A DNA stretch of 64,000 nt from Hesseltinella vesiculosa (taxonomy: Eukaryota > Mucoromycota > Mucoromycetes > Mucorales > Cunninghamellaceae): the NCBI GenBank assembly GCA_002104935.1, contig MCGT01000051.1, positions 1 through 64,000 on the forward strand, read 5' to 3'. Numbering within the stretch: position 1 is the stretch's first letter; each line of letters starts with the position of its first letter. The notes below the pieces were generated by a model. It saw nothing but the letters and a program-made list of their open reading frames with translations, had not been told where the DNA came from and searched no databases. The position numbers were made by a program, and so were the translations under genes. Below are positions 30,667 through 42,589 of this stretch, one piece after another.

Positions 30667-33600
30667 ATGGGTGATTCTTTTTTTGGGTAAGACCATGTTA
30701 CAAAGAGGCACCTTCAGCTACGATGGATGTGTATTGAGGGAGGGAGATCAACAGTGCAGTATCAATAAGAATAGGAAAAAAAAAAAAAAAGGACGATAGG
30801 ATAGAACAGGACAGACGATAGATCGGTCTAGTGACGTTGGCTAAAAAAAACCTCTTTTATTCACAAGATTTAATACTGGCCTGCCTTCCATGACGGATGA
30901 TGAACTGCGCATGGCACAAAAAGAACGTGCAGCTCGTGAAGATGCAGATGTGTATGATTTTGCCTCTCTTCGCCATGAGCTTGGTGATGACGACTTTGAC
31001 GATGGATTGGGCGATCAGCTAGAAGAAGCAGGTGACGACTTGAATGATGAAACCTTTGGCGATGACACTATTGGTAAGCTTTCCTCGCCATTGTTTCCAT
31101 AGCAACAGGCGTATGGCGATGAGATGGCTCACCGTTTCTATTGTTACAGGCAAGGATTTTGATTTTGCTGCCACAACGGCCCAGTTCACGTCCAAGTTAC
31201 CTGACGACGAACGCATGCGTCACCACAAACCCAATGAAATTGCCCAGGCACACTCGCCTGCTCAACAGCATCCCCAAGGTTCATGGCAAAACGAGGACCT
31301 GGACCGTCAACATCGGGAAGCCAATGCCATCTGGAGCGATTTCGCCCAAAGTAAGCATAAAGAGACGCAAACACGTTTGTTCCTAAATCACATTTCAAAT
31401 AGGCCAACACCAGCAACACCGACAACAACCAGGCTACTTTCAAGGAACACCTCCTTCATCGTCGATGATGCAACCACCTCGCGGCGCCATGTCGTTGGAC
31501 GAAATGGAAGCTGAATTACACCGCCAGCGTCAACAACCGGCGTTCTCTGCTGATCAAGGTTTGCCAGGCAAAAAGATGATGAGCCTTGCCGAGGTTGAAG
31601 CTGCCATGTTGCAACGTAATCATGACTTGCACCACCAACAGCAGCTGCATTTCCAACAGCAGCAGCAATCGTCAGCCATGCCTCCTATGCCCATGTCACC
31701 CTTTGGCGGCTTTGCTAATGTACCTCCCAATAACGCCATGCAACAAGAACAATTGCGCATGGCTGCGCTGCAGCGTCAACATCAGGAATTCATGGAACAG
31801 ATGAACAAGGAACGTGAAATGCGTCGCATCGATGACGTACGCAAAGTAAGGAAGAGAAAAAGGTGGATATGTTTCTTTTCTCTCTTTGCCCTGACGCACC
31901 TTTGTCTTTTTTTTTAGAGCCGCTACGACAACTTGATGACACAGTACGACAAGGACCTTGTGCAACGCATTCAATTGCATCAGCTGGCCTCTGGTGACCC
32001 TTACGCAGACGACTTTTACTACCAGGTGTATTCGTCGCTGCGCATGCGCGCCTCTGGTACCAAGCCTGCCGAAGGTGGTCGTGGTCGTGATAGCCGCCGT
32101 GACAACAGCATGATGGCCCGCATGAACCAGCAAGTCCAGCGCATTGTCAATGATGCCAAGCGTCGCCCCAAACAAACGCAAGGTAAAACAAAGTGTTGGT
32201 TGGATGCCAGGGCAACGGACAGCACTGATTTTTGGTTTTGTTTTCATGGTCACAGTGACTTTGGAAGGTGCTTTGGGCAAGATCACCACCCTGTCGACCC
32301 GTAACCCCCGTCAAGTCTTGCAAGTGTCGGACAAGAAACCTCATGATGGCTCTCCTACCCATATCCATGCCTCTGAAAGCACATCCACAATCACGGTAAG
32401 TCGGGGGTTTTTTTTCAAATGCCTTTTTTTTTTTTTTTTGGTAGCTTACTCTTCCTTTTTTTTTTTTGCCCCTCCATGTCTAGCCCAAGGTCAAGTCTTT
32501 GGGCTCGATGAATGATCGACGACGTCTTTTGAACACAGTGGAAAGTTTATACAGCAAAATCTTGGAATTGGAGCAAATGCGTCGCCAAGGTCCAGCTCGA
32601 TCCCGTCGTGATGATGATGAAGAACAAGAACGCAAGCTTGAAGAGTGGAATGAACAATACAGCGTCAAGGTCCAGCAATTATGGGACTCGCTCCATATCA
32701 TGGAAGATAACAAGGAACAGTAAGTTGTCATCTGGTCTATGGAGATAAATACAGTGTGCACGACATTTTCGATCCTCATCTTGTCTTTTTGAAGAACCCC
32801 TTTGCTTGTGGCTGTATTGACGGTGAACAAGGGCAAAAAGCTGATTCCACGCATCATTCGACCTCTGACCCACGACCAAAACCTATCTATTTTGAGCGTG
32901 ATTCTTGCCCACTTTAGTCAACTGCAAGTGTGTCGCCCAGTCATTTACCCGGGTACCCAAGTGGCTAGCACCGAGGATGCCCAGCGCTTTGTTTCCTATG
33001 AGGACATGGATCTTTTCATGAACGCCACCGCCCCAGCCTTACTGTCCTTTATCACCGAAGCTCCCATGAAGGTCGTGATTGCCTTGACCCGCCTGCTGAT
33101 GGAAAAGAACGATATCCGCTATGTGGCCCAGACAAAGGTAGAAGGAGAGAGGACCTAGGCGGTCTCAGGCACTCATGTTCTCTTTTATAGCCTGGCTTGG
33201 CCTTTTTGACCATGTTGCTTTCCCGTGCCGAAATCCTGAAGCAAGGTGGCGGTGCGCTCCATGGCTATGCTCCTCCATCCGTGGAAGAATTAAGTTTATG
33301 GCAAGATGTGTATACCGCTTTGTTCCAAGCCCTGCAAGGCCGCTTTGCCTCGATCTTCCCTGCCGTTTATTACCTCGTGCCCAGCAACCCATCTATGGAC
33401 ATGAACCAGCTATTATTGAACATTGATGATATGTACATCTGGCAATTCCTTGCCGCCATTGCCGTTGGTGCCTCCATGGAACAACAACACGTCTTGGTCA
33501 CTGAAGTCAGGTAAATCTTGGATGCACATGGAAGCAGTGCGTTCGCAAGCTCATGGGTTTTTTCTCAACAGGGACCGTGTTATGGAAAACATCATTTTGG

Positions 33601-33710
33601 CCAAAAGCAACCGATTGCCTTTAGATCGTGCCACCCATCGCATTGACAATACAAACTTGTTCTTGCATTCGCTTGGTTTGGATGCTTCACAAGTCTCTGC
33701 TCCTCTGTAA
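30667..33710 (+). CDS. PAT1: PAT1, decapping activator and mRNA decay scaffold
   Basis: Ten exons: 30667-30686, 30868-31073, 31150-31350, 31403-31845, 31918-32182, 32256-32395, 32484-32719, 32795-33137, 33191-33510 and 33572-33710; 770 aa, close to the yeast length. The short first exon gives MGDSFFG and joins FNTGLPSMTDDE, the usual PAT1 start. An acidic N-terminus contains DETF at residues 67-70, the motif that binds the helicase Dhh1/DDX6. A Gln/Pro-rich middle follows, then a helical C-terminal half that in the family binds Lsm1-7. It acts in the cytoplasm and P-bodies to activate decapping after deadenylation. Confidence 0.93.
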
Positions 33711-33886
33711 TCCTCCGTGTTTTCTTTTTTTTTTATGTGTGTGTGTGTTTGTGTATCATTTCCCCTCCCCCCCCCTTTGTTCAATAGCGCGTATTTAACT
33801 TTTTTTTTTTATTTTCCTCGTTCATGTTTAATAAACTCCAAAAAAAAAGGTAGCCCTCCTCCTTCTCATCCGGAATACAAGAGAAA

Positions 33887-36806
33887 ATACTGTGAGGGTA
33901 TTTTCTCCGCGCTGAGCCCAGTCTCAGTCTGGAGACTCAGAAATTTGGCTGGCGTGAGTCCGACACTGAAATACCTGTGCCCGAGAAAATTTTGGAAATT
34001 TCACTCAATTTTCGAACGTTTTTTAAGCATCAACAAGTTTATTTTTTACCTTGTACCGACTCTAAATTTATTCAAAGATATGCCACTGTTTGATCGTTGT
34101 TGCTCTAGCAATTGCGCGGCTTCGAGAAAATTTTGGAAATTTCCTTTTTTTTCGTATTTAACACACTCAATTTTGGACACTTCCTAACATTTTTTAAGCA
34201 TCAAAGGTTGCGAGTTTATTATTGAACAATATTTATGTTTGCTATGAATTTAGCCAAAGATACGCCATTGCTGGCTCGTTGATGCTCTAAAAATTGAGCG
34301 GCTTCTTCCTCAGGGATCGCGTCTTTCACTGCTTTTTCCTCGATTGCCCTGTAAAGTGCAAGACGTCTGCTGAAAAAACGCGATTCCTTGCGATCTCTGC
34401 GCCATGCCGTTCCATAGGATTGTTCCAAGGACCTGACGGAAGGACCTCCAGAGATACCAGATGCATATTCTCTCCATACATCCGTGATCGTGGTGAGATC
34501 TCTGCTCATCACGTACTGGGCTGTAGATGGCAGAGGGGTAGTCGTAGTTGTAGGGCATGGCATAGGTGATGGAGCAGTCATTGAAGATGTTGGCGTGGTT
34601 GCTGACTGCTGAGGATCATGGCTGGTTGGAAACCGTTCGTGCCCCATGGCAAAGAATTCAGCAATCTTCTTGCTGACGTCATGAGCTTCGGACATATGCG
34701 CCCCTTTCATCTCCATAAGTTCCTCTTTCATCTCCATAAGTTCTGACGCAAAGGACTCCTTCATGGAAACCATATTGGATGATAGACCTTCAAAGCCAGC
34801 ATTCAAAGATGACACCAATTCTGGCATGGCAACTTGAATGCGTTGGTTTATGGAGAGAGCGTCGTTATTTTCGGCCAAAGAAGCAAGTAGCTCTCCTTCA
34901 AACTTCTTGTATAAATCGGTGTCGAATATCTCACTTGTCCATAGGAAATAATCAGGATAATCCCTCTTCAAGACAACGGAGTCCTACCATTATTAAATTA
35001 TTAGAAAAACGAACTTTAACATTCTAATATATTTTTTTTACCTGAAGAAGCACGACACGTAGTCGATTCATAAGATCGAGGAAGTTTGGGCCAGCTATGT
35101 CGTCTTGAATCGCATCTCCACGATGGAACCTTTCCATCCAATATTCAATTTTTGGGAATACGAGGCGTTGTAATTCCAAAGGTGGCTGCACCACAGCCCG
35201 CGTAACAAAGTAATTGCCGCGGAAGTTGGCATAACCAGCCAAGCCCTTCATTGCTTCCATCGGCAGACTTGACACATAACAACCAACCATGCGATCGGTG
35301 CCCCATCGTCCGACTCTTCTTTGCTGGTCACCAGACACGTCTTGTTGAGCAATGATGTTCAACGCACTCTTCCGGTTGGCGTGGGTAACTTTCGATGTGC
35401 GTATGCCAACTTTTTTGAACGCTTCCACATATGAGTTGAACTGGGTCCTGAACGAGATTGGCGTCTTTTCATTGTTTCCTGGAAAGAGAGAGATGTCATA
35501 CCAGTTTTCCCGTCGTGTAAAATCCGGAAATGGTTCATTTTGGTGGTGAAATCTTGCAAAAAAGTAAAGCGCGAGACCACCCACCGAGCACAGATTAGGA
35601 TCTCGATGCCGCAAAGATGACCCATATTCGATTTTGCCATGTTGGTTGGTCTTTCCAAAATTCATCGTAGCTACCAAAGCCATGCATTCGGTCATACCTT
35701 GATCCTCGACAATCGTAGCAAATAAGTCTGCAAACTGAAGACCAAGAGCATTCTGGCTACGACATAGCATTGCATGACTTAATAAAAAACAAAGTCGATC
35801 GCGACAGCCAACAAGGTTGTTTTTTTGAGTCAAGTAGTATGTGCTGACCAAGCCTAACTCTTTCACCGTATATCCGTCATTCAGAGTGTTTTTTCCGCGG
35901 TCTTCATAGTTAGCGCGTTTGGATCGGACGCGTTCTTTGTCGAGATTTTCTAGGAATGTCCTAACAAGCGGTCCTCTTGCTGGTCCGTTTGTGTTGGTGC
36001 CAAGTGCATGCTGCTGATTGTAAATATCTGATACAGCCTTTACATAAGCAAGTATTGATTCCTTGCCTAGAGGGATGGGGGTTCCGTCATTGTTCCGTCG
36101 CAACTTGCGCCCACGATTCATGACAAAGTCAGACAAAAAATAATTAAGCTTCTGATCGCTGGCAAGTTCACCATCTGTAAAGCCTTTGTCACGACACCAT
36201 TGCTAATAAGAAAATTTATTGTTAACTACAATGAAGTGGAAGAATGCAGAAATAATACTTACAACCCATTCCTTTTGTTTAGCTTCGTATGATTTGGTCG
36301 TATTCACGGGTCGTTGATCAATACTTTGAGCCAGGACCATTTGACTCGCATAGTGCATATCTGAGTTATTGTCAAGCACACGTTGGAGGCGATCATTATT
36401 CACAGTGGATCGCTGAGCAGGGGCTTTTCCTTTTTGATTATTCATAGTGAGTGATTGGTGAATGGTATGGTTAGATCTTGTTTAGCAAGACACAAGAAAG
36501 AAGAGGTTGAAAAAAAAAAAAAAACTCACACGCCGCGTTTATATTGAAACTGCGCCGCATTTGTAACTGTGCCGCATTTCATGACGTTTGATTGGCCTGT
36601 TGAGACAAAACCAAAACATTGATTGGCCTGTCTCATCGATGAGACTCAGATGAGACTCAGACTTCCAGTTTCAAGGTATTTTGTCAAGGTATTTTTTAGT
36701 TTTGGCTGGAGAACAGAGGAAAATACCTTTGTGCCACCTCGGTCTCACCAAGTATTTTTGAGACTCAGATGAGTCTCAATGAGTCTCAGGCTTCAGATAC
36801 TGTAAG
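33887..36806. mobile_element. Crypton-type element (putative limits)
   Basis: Contains the single recombinase gene on the minus strand. The proposed limits are imperfect direct repeats ATACTGTGAG (33,887-33,896) and ATACTGTAAG (36,797-36,806). Inside the left edge is the hairpin GAGAAAATAC/GTATTTTCTC (33,881-33,907) and an AGTCTC...GAGACT pair. Inside the right edge are AAGGTATTTT/AAAATACCTT and GAGACTCAGATGAGTCTC. Cryptons lack long terminal repeats, so short repeats at the ends fit. The exact ends are inference. Confidence 0.5.
34219..36445 (-). CDS. Crypton tyrosine recombinase with NDC10-like core and GCR1_C domain
   Basis: Three exons on the minus strand: 36263-36445, 35042-36202 and 34219-34983; 702 aa with no frame damage. 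The catalytic pattern of tyrosine recombinases is visible: Arg about 209 (CRSQNALGLQF), HANR at about 335-338 and Tyr about 370 (GCYVSSLP). The C-terminal WREYASG...RSLEQSYG..WR...RFFSRR segment is a GCR1_C DNA-binding domain. This combination is known from fungal Cryptons and from the domesticated kinetochore protein Ndc10. All catalytic residues are present, so the element may be active or recently so. A Ser/Thr/Pro linker and a coiled-coil-like MEMKEELMEMK stretch precede GCR1_C. Confidence 0.85.
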
Positions 36807-37154
36807 CGTGGTTCTTTTAATGGTGAAAAAAAAAAAGATGAGGGGGGGGGGATTGGAATTCTTTTAAAATTGGGTATCGATATTAAATAGCAGAGTTATT
36901 CTATGAAATCAGGGTCTTTGCGCTTTGGAAGAGCATCTCGATACAGGAAGAATTGGGTAAAAATCTATAAAAGGCAAATTGTGATAGATGAGACCACCGT
37001 CCAAAAAAAAAAATTAGAGTTGAAGATCGGATATGCCATTTGCGTTGAAAGCGTACCACGCTGGCAAAAAAAAAAAAAAAAAACGTGCCATCGCCCCTCC
37101 TCTTCTGTGATAATCTAAAAAATAATCTCCAAACAAAAAATAAATATAGCTTAC
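36807..37154. other. Spacer downstream of the PQ-loop gene
   Basis: Low-complexity, poly(A)-rich DNA holding the likely last exon and 3' end of the minus-strand PQ-loop gene. No other gene recognised. Confidence 0.4.
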
Positions 37155-38069
37155 CGTCAAATCCAAGACGACTGTGCCCATGCTACCAACGATCCAGGAC
37201 AAGTTGACGACAATATAATCCCAGTCGGTCGAGCGTAAAAAGATGGACTAGAAAATGGTTGAGAAGCGGCTCTTGTTTTCTATTGTGCATGAATTACCGA
37301 GGTAAAGAATAAATTGCCAAAGAGGGCACACACAAACATGGCCAGACTCAGACCCTCGGTGCTTTGATTTTGGTAATTCTTGACAATTTGAGGAATGCGG
37401 CTGCCGACGTACAGGATGGCGCTGCCCCAACCTGACACTTGAGACAGCTTGGGGTGACGGATATTTTGGCCATGGATCCCAAAGTACCAAGCAACCGATC
37501 CTAGCCCCACCACAGCAATTGACAAGCCAGCCAGCACATTAAAGTACCAAGTGACCTTGGCTGTAAAGGATTCGCTCGAACGGCGGCGGCGTTGGCCAGC
37601 GATCAGCAAGTCTTCCTCGTCGCTGTATTGAAGGTTGGACATTCTTTGATAGTAAATCACTTGCCAGATCAATCCCATGTCGGCCACCGTGTACCATAAT
37701 GACAAGTAAAACTATAAAAGTTTAAAAAAGTCGATCAGGATCCTTGACACAAACAAAAGGGCAAAGACAAAAAAAAAGCCCCCGTTTTTTTACACACGGC
37801 TCCACACTTGTCTTACCATGGTGGGAAGCAGATCTTGAAAGATGATACCTAATTCGGACAGGACATCTCCTACAAGCCAAATGACAAGGAACGTCATGGA
37901 TAAACCATCGCCAGACTTGCGTTGATAATTTTTCCATAGTTGACTGTAAAAAAAAAAAGGACTGAGAAACGACAGTGACTAGAAGAAACAATCCTTACGG
38001 TAAAAAGACAACGACCCAGCATACAATGGATAAATAGCCTGAAATACTTGACAACTGTTCCGAATCCAT
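37155..38069 (-). CDS. PQ-loop vacuolar amino-acid transporter (Ypq/PQLC2-like)
   Basis: Exons on the minus strand: 37999-38069, 37817-37943, 37298-37711, 37155-37247, plus a final exon below 37,140 that I cannot fix (an acceptor at about 37,119 would add a short poly-Phe end). About 236 aa are secure. Two PQ-loop motifs are visible, LPQLWKNY near residue 23 and RIPQIVKNY near residue 182, each at the end of a hydrophobic helix, with about seven membrane segments in total. A basic, serine-rich loop separates the two halves. Relatives export cationic amino acids from the vacuole. Substrate here is inferred from family only; cystinosin-type is the alternative. Confidence 0.8.
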
Positions 38070-38526
38070 TATTTCAAGGCAACCCAATAAATAAAAATGA
38101 AAAAAAGCTACTTGGTTAAAGAGAATGGAAAGAAGAAAAAAATTTCGCCTTTTTTTATACTTTTTTTTTTAAAAAAATTGAAACTCGGCCAATGGTTTTT
38201 GTCTCCTTGTTTCCTGCACAAGCGGGAACTGTCTCTGTATCCTCGAGACTTTCTCACCGCCCTTCTCCTTATCAATAGAGAGACCTTTCCGTTTTCAACA
38301 AGGGAACCATGTCACAGGTTGGCATCAAACCAAATTTGTACGGACTGGGAAAAAAAAACCAGGGGCTAAGGTCGAAACATGTTTCCAAGAGATGAATGTC
38401 AGAACCGTTTGCTCGGAGAAAGGACCTTTTACGAAAAAGACACGGAAAGCGTTCTATTACATTGTCATACAAACATTCTTTGTTTTTATTGTGCGAAAAG
38501 TATAAAGAGAGAGAGAAAAATCCAGC
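38070..38526. other. Intergenic, nothing recognised
   Basis: Lies between the start of the PQ-loop gene and the stop of the ATP synthase gene. It contains homopolymer tracts and no credible open frame. Confidence 0.5.
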
Positions 38527-39238
38527 TTAGAAGTAAGACATGTCGCCGAACTTGTCCTTGTAGCCAGGGATGGTGTATTGACCCTTTTGCACCATGTTTT
38601 CAACGTTGGTGGTGAGTTCGGGCTTGGCAGCAATGATATCGTCAACCTGAAGAGGGAAAAAAAAAAAAAAAAAAGTCAGTTTCGTTTGTCTCTCCATTGC
38701 CAGCTCTCGTTGGTGCTTTTTTCTCTATGCTGTCATAAAGAGGTCGAGAAAGGGCGGATGCTTACGGTCAATTGTTCAATGGGTCGAGAGTTTTGAATGT
38801 TATCCAAAGTAACTTGGAGATCCTTCAATTCAGCATCGATCTTTTGAACGGTGGTTTGGGCTTTTTGGACCTAAGGAAGGGAGTGAAGATGTTCAGTCAC
38901 CCATGGTCATGCTAAAAAAAAAAAAAAAAAAAAAAACTTACAGCCTTGGCTTCGAATTGATCAATAGCCTTCAATTGAGCATCCAAGTTGTAAGCAACAG
39001 GCTTGAAACCAGACACAGCCTTTTCAGCGCGATCGATGATAGCTTGGTTCTTCAAGGTGGAGCGGTAATGAGCAAAGTCAACGGTGGTGGGTTGGCTCTT
39101 GAGTTCGTTCAACACACGCTTGACTTCTTCATTGCGCTTGCGGAAAGCTTGCAAAGAAGCAGCAGTTTCTTGAGGAACACTGACGGTCAACTTGGACCAG
39201 TCGAGCTTGGCGGCAGATCGTACAGCAGTAGCAATCAT
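38527..39238 (-). CDS. ATP7: Mitochondrial F1Fo-ATP synthase subunit d
   Basis: Three exons on the minus strand: 38942-39238, 38766-38870 and 38527-38646; 173 aa, against 174 in yeast. The protein starts MIATAVRSAAKLDWSKL, followed by LKSQPTTVDFAHYRS and a long amphipathic helix (FEAKAVQKAQTT), and ends PGYKDKFGDMSYF. Subunit d is part of the peripheral stalk that holds the F1 catalytic head against rotation at the inner mitochondrial membrane. All junctions are phase 0 with GTAAG donors. No oddity seen. Confidence 0.93.
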
Positions 39239-40361
39239 ATTTCTAATGTTCTAAAAGATGAAGAAGGGAAAAAGAGAAAAAACAAAAAGCAGGCCCAGCC
39301 AAAAAAATCAAAACAAAAAAAACACCCCTCCGGCTTTTTGCGGAGTCTCTCTTGGCCAATCATGTCGCCGTTCTTCTCTTGCCTTCCTCCCATTATGTTG
39401 AACAGGGTGGTTGACCTTGTTTTATCCTGGTCTGGTGTCTGGTCAAAGCTACTTCGACAAGAAACATAGATCTTTTCGGTAGAGAAAGGGTTATTTCGCA
39501 TACGCTGTTCATCCTAGTCACCTCTCTCCGTCCCACCTTGAGCTCGTCAAAAAAAAAAAGGAAAAAAGCCACTCATCCACCGCCCGCCTTCAACGAGTGT
39601 AACAAAAAAGGAAAGGCCGTCGCAGAGCTCAAAAAAACGGGAAATGACAGCAAGGCACATAGTCTGCGTATTTTCACTAACTCACTGTGATAACCCATTC
39701 TCCTTCACAAGTGGGATGAGACGATCGTGCGTCAGCAGATCGCTTATGGTCTGGGATACTGTAATGGAGCTCTTCCTCCGTCTTCTGCCGCCCACAAGAC
39801 ACTGCCGGCACCACCCCTCTTTTGCCTTCTTTTGTGATGTCACCCAGCAACTGATCTTTGAGCGCTATCCTTGGTTTAAAGAGAGGACCATCACATCGTA
39901 TTGGCTAGGCATCAGGTAGGCATCCTTATTTTGTCACCTCGCCCAACCGTTTTTGCTTTTAACGTACAAACACCAGATGTTTCAGACTGTTGCAAAAGGC
40001 TCGACGCCACGACCATCGTTTGCTTGTGAAAAAAAAAAAACGGCTGTCAATGACCGATGCGCGTTTGTGGTTGGTCCTGCTTTTGGCAGCTCGGGGTATT
40101 TTTTTTTGGCGAGGTTGTCAAGCGCGTAAAAAAAAGTAGCCTCGGGAAGTTGGTTGGGAAAAAATCAAAATTAAGCCCTTTGAGCATGCATGGAAACCAT
40201 CGATATTCAACACAAACAAACAGGACTTGGCCTCCTTGCAAAGAAAGGAAGCAAACCGAATGAAAAAATGGAAGCTCGCCCGTTCACTTTCTTTGCATTC
40301 TTTCTTTACTCTTTTTATTTTCCTTTTTTCTTTCTTTTTTTTTTTCAACAAAAAAAGTGCC
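39239..40361. other. Divergent intergenic region
   Basis: Separates the minus-strand ATP7 start from the plus-strand gene at 40,362, so it should hold both promoters. Open frames near 39,644 and 40,190 lack recognisable similarity and I do not call them. Confidence 0.5.
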
Positions 40362-41384
40362 ATGGATCAGGCCGTTGATGTTGCTGAAGTGAAAGATCTA
40401 GGGTTTGGAGCATCGCAAATGGCTGCTGAAAAGGCTGGCCATGCCAGTATGCAAGACACTACCCAAGGAGCTCAAGCTGCCGAAGCCGGCATGCCCGAAA
40501 AACGTGAATTCAAGCAAGCCGATGTGGGAAAGTCCGACGCCAGCAAGCTTGTTGCTGACAAGCAAGACATCGACATGCTCGCTTCAAAGAAAGCCCGTCA
40601 AGCAGATGCAGGTAATACCAAAAAAAAAAAAAAAAAAAGAGCGACCCTCACGCAATGAACTCCGTCTACAGGCAAGCTCTCTGATAGTGTAGGCCCATCC
40701 AGTTCCACCAAGGAAAAGAAGCCTGCAAAGAAGAAAAAGATTGTCAAGGGCGACAATGTGAACAAGCTGCCTGACCCTGTGGAGAATGAAAATGACCCAG
40801 AACATCGTCAACAGATCTCTCGCTTTGCTGCCGGTTCGGGCCAAGACCTGTCGCCTTTCCCACCTGCAAAGGCTATCGACCCCGAGTCTGGCATGCCCTA
40901 CGATGACTCGGTCGCCATCGGCGCCAACGGTGAGCCCATGGTCGACCCTTTCACCGGCCAGGTTCTGCGTGTGGACAGCACTGATGCCATGAACGAGCAA
41001 GATTTGGTTGACACCATCCTGGAGGCCAATAACCACATCCCTCAAAATGCCATCCCCACACGCAACGGCGTCATCGATCAGACTGGCCAGCTCGTCGCCA
41101 GTAGCAACAACAACAACGCCACCAACCCAATGCCTGGCTCCAAGGAACTGCCTCCCGGCGGACCTCCTCCCCGTCCCCAGCCTGCCCGCCCTAACCCTAA
41201 CAACAAGCCCCCTGCCCAGCAAGCCAAACCTTCTTTGCCTCCCGGTAGCGACCTTGGTGCCTTGGGTCAAATTGGTGTCTTCCAATCCGCCGCCACCCCT
41301 TGCGTGCATCAACCTACCCTCTTCTCCATGTTCTACCTCTGCCTTTTCTCAATACTCTTTATCCAATATCTTAAGCGCTCTTAA
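40362..41384 (+). CDS. Unknown disordered protein with C-terminal membrane anchor
   Basis: Two exons, 40362-40611 and 40672-41384 (phase 1 join at GGC), 320 aa. No signal peptide. The N-terminal part is Ala/Lys/Glu-rich with a KEKKPAKKKKIVKG basic patch near residue 100, the middle is Asn/Pro/Asp-rich (EANNHIPQN, GPPPRPQPARPNP), and the end has a hydrophobic stretch FSMFYLCLFSILFIQYL followed by KRS. That layout suggests a tail-anchored protein facing the cytosol. I recognise no domain. A poly(A) run lies in the intron. The C-terminal exon could alternatively be spliced differently, so the anchor needs transcript support. Confidence 0.7.
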
Positions 41385-42589
41385 TCTAACCTGCTCTCTC
41401 TCATTTTCTTTTCCTTTAATCGCGTTCGCTTAATAAAGAAGAAATTAAAAATGCTCTTACTTGACTTTTTTTTTTTTTTTTTGCAGATTCAAAAAAGGTG
41501 GCAATGAAAACGTGCTTGAATATCGCTCTATCAGAAGATATGGCCGACTCTTTTGTCGTGAGGTTTTGACTAAAATATCGTAATGGTTCATTGAGAAAGC
41601 TGGATCCGAGAAGCAGAACGACAGTACCGTCAAATTCACCAAAGGGGTTTCAAAATCTTTCATTGTTTCAGGAAAATAAAAACGTTTCAAAGGAGGCTCT
41701 ATTTTTTTAGACCGTTATCTCTGGATGAGGAATCATCAAGATCAAGGATGTTTGTCAATCATGTGAGATTATGCAGGTCGAATAGCTTACTGGTAAGTAG
41801 CCACGATCCAGAGAGTCCATCGTTGCTGGATTTGAATGTAGACGGCACGTTTTTTTTTTTTTTTCCTGGAGGCTCGCTCTTTCGTTGGTGCCATTATTGG
41901 CGTGAATGAGCCATTGGTAAGAATTGCATGGCTTGGCAACATTCGCAGAAAAATCAGGGTCCTTTTTGTGTGTGCGTATGCCAAGCCCTGCAACACACGT
42001 TGGGCCACATGAACCTAAACTCAGCCGGTTTAATGTTGGACATACGCGCAGTCAGGCTCAGTCTTGCAAAGCAAAAACAGACAATAGTCAAATCTGCGTG
42101 TAGGACAACGCCCATCATCTATGCTGCTATCATTGAATCGTGGGGGGGGGGCTGTCGGCGTGCCCACCAATCACTCTGTCATTACAACCTCTGACCAGAT
42201 GACACGCGCGCGGGCTTCCCCGCTTTTGTCCGAGGCATTCCGTTTTTCCCTGTCACTCATTTTCATTTTGACAAAGTCATCCAGAACAGATGGTGGTGAG
42301 AAGAGCTCTTGGAGAGAAAAATGTTGTCAGTCATATCCTGTCATTTTTTTTTTGGCAGCTTGCCGATGGAAGACCACGGCGGAACTGACCGAGAGTTGAA
42401 CAAGAAGCAAGTTTCCAGATGCTTATGCATGACGACAATGTTGGAATGGAAGAAAAATCAAGTGAGAGAGGGGGGGAGCCTCGGTAATGGGTTATTTAAT
42501 TTCTTTTAGATGATGGTAACGACAAAAATGAAAAATGTACAAATAAAAAAAGGCAAGATGGAAAGGGAGTGGATATTACATGTGTTTTT
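41385..42589. other. Convergent intergenic region
   Basis: 3' ends of two convergent genes. AATAAAG at about 41,432 could serve the upstream gene. Otherwise no gene or repeat recognised. Confidence 0.5.

Noticed and set aside
39644..39919. A 91-aa ORF between ATP7 and the next gene
   Set aside because: No similarity recognised, no leader or splice features, and it lies where two promoters are expected.
40118..40363. Lys/Phe-rich ORFs around 40.1-40.4 kb
   Set aside because: They are produced by poly(A)/poly(T) tracts and overlap a confident gene start.
40584..41312. A 242-aa minus-strand ORF
   Set aside because: Antisense to a two-exon plus-strand gene with consistent splice sites; its composition mirrors the sense GC bias.
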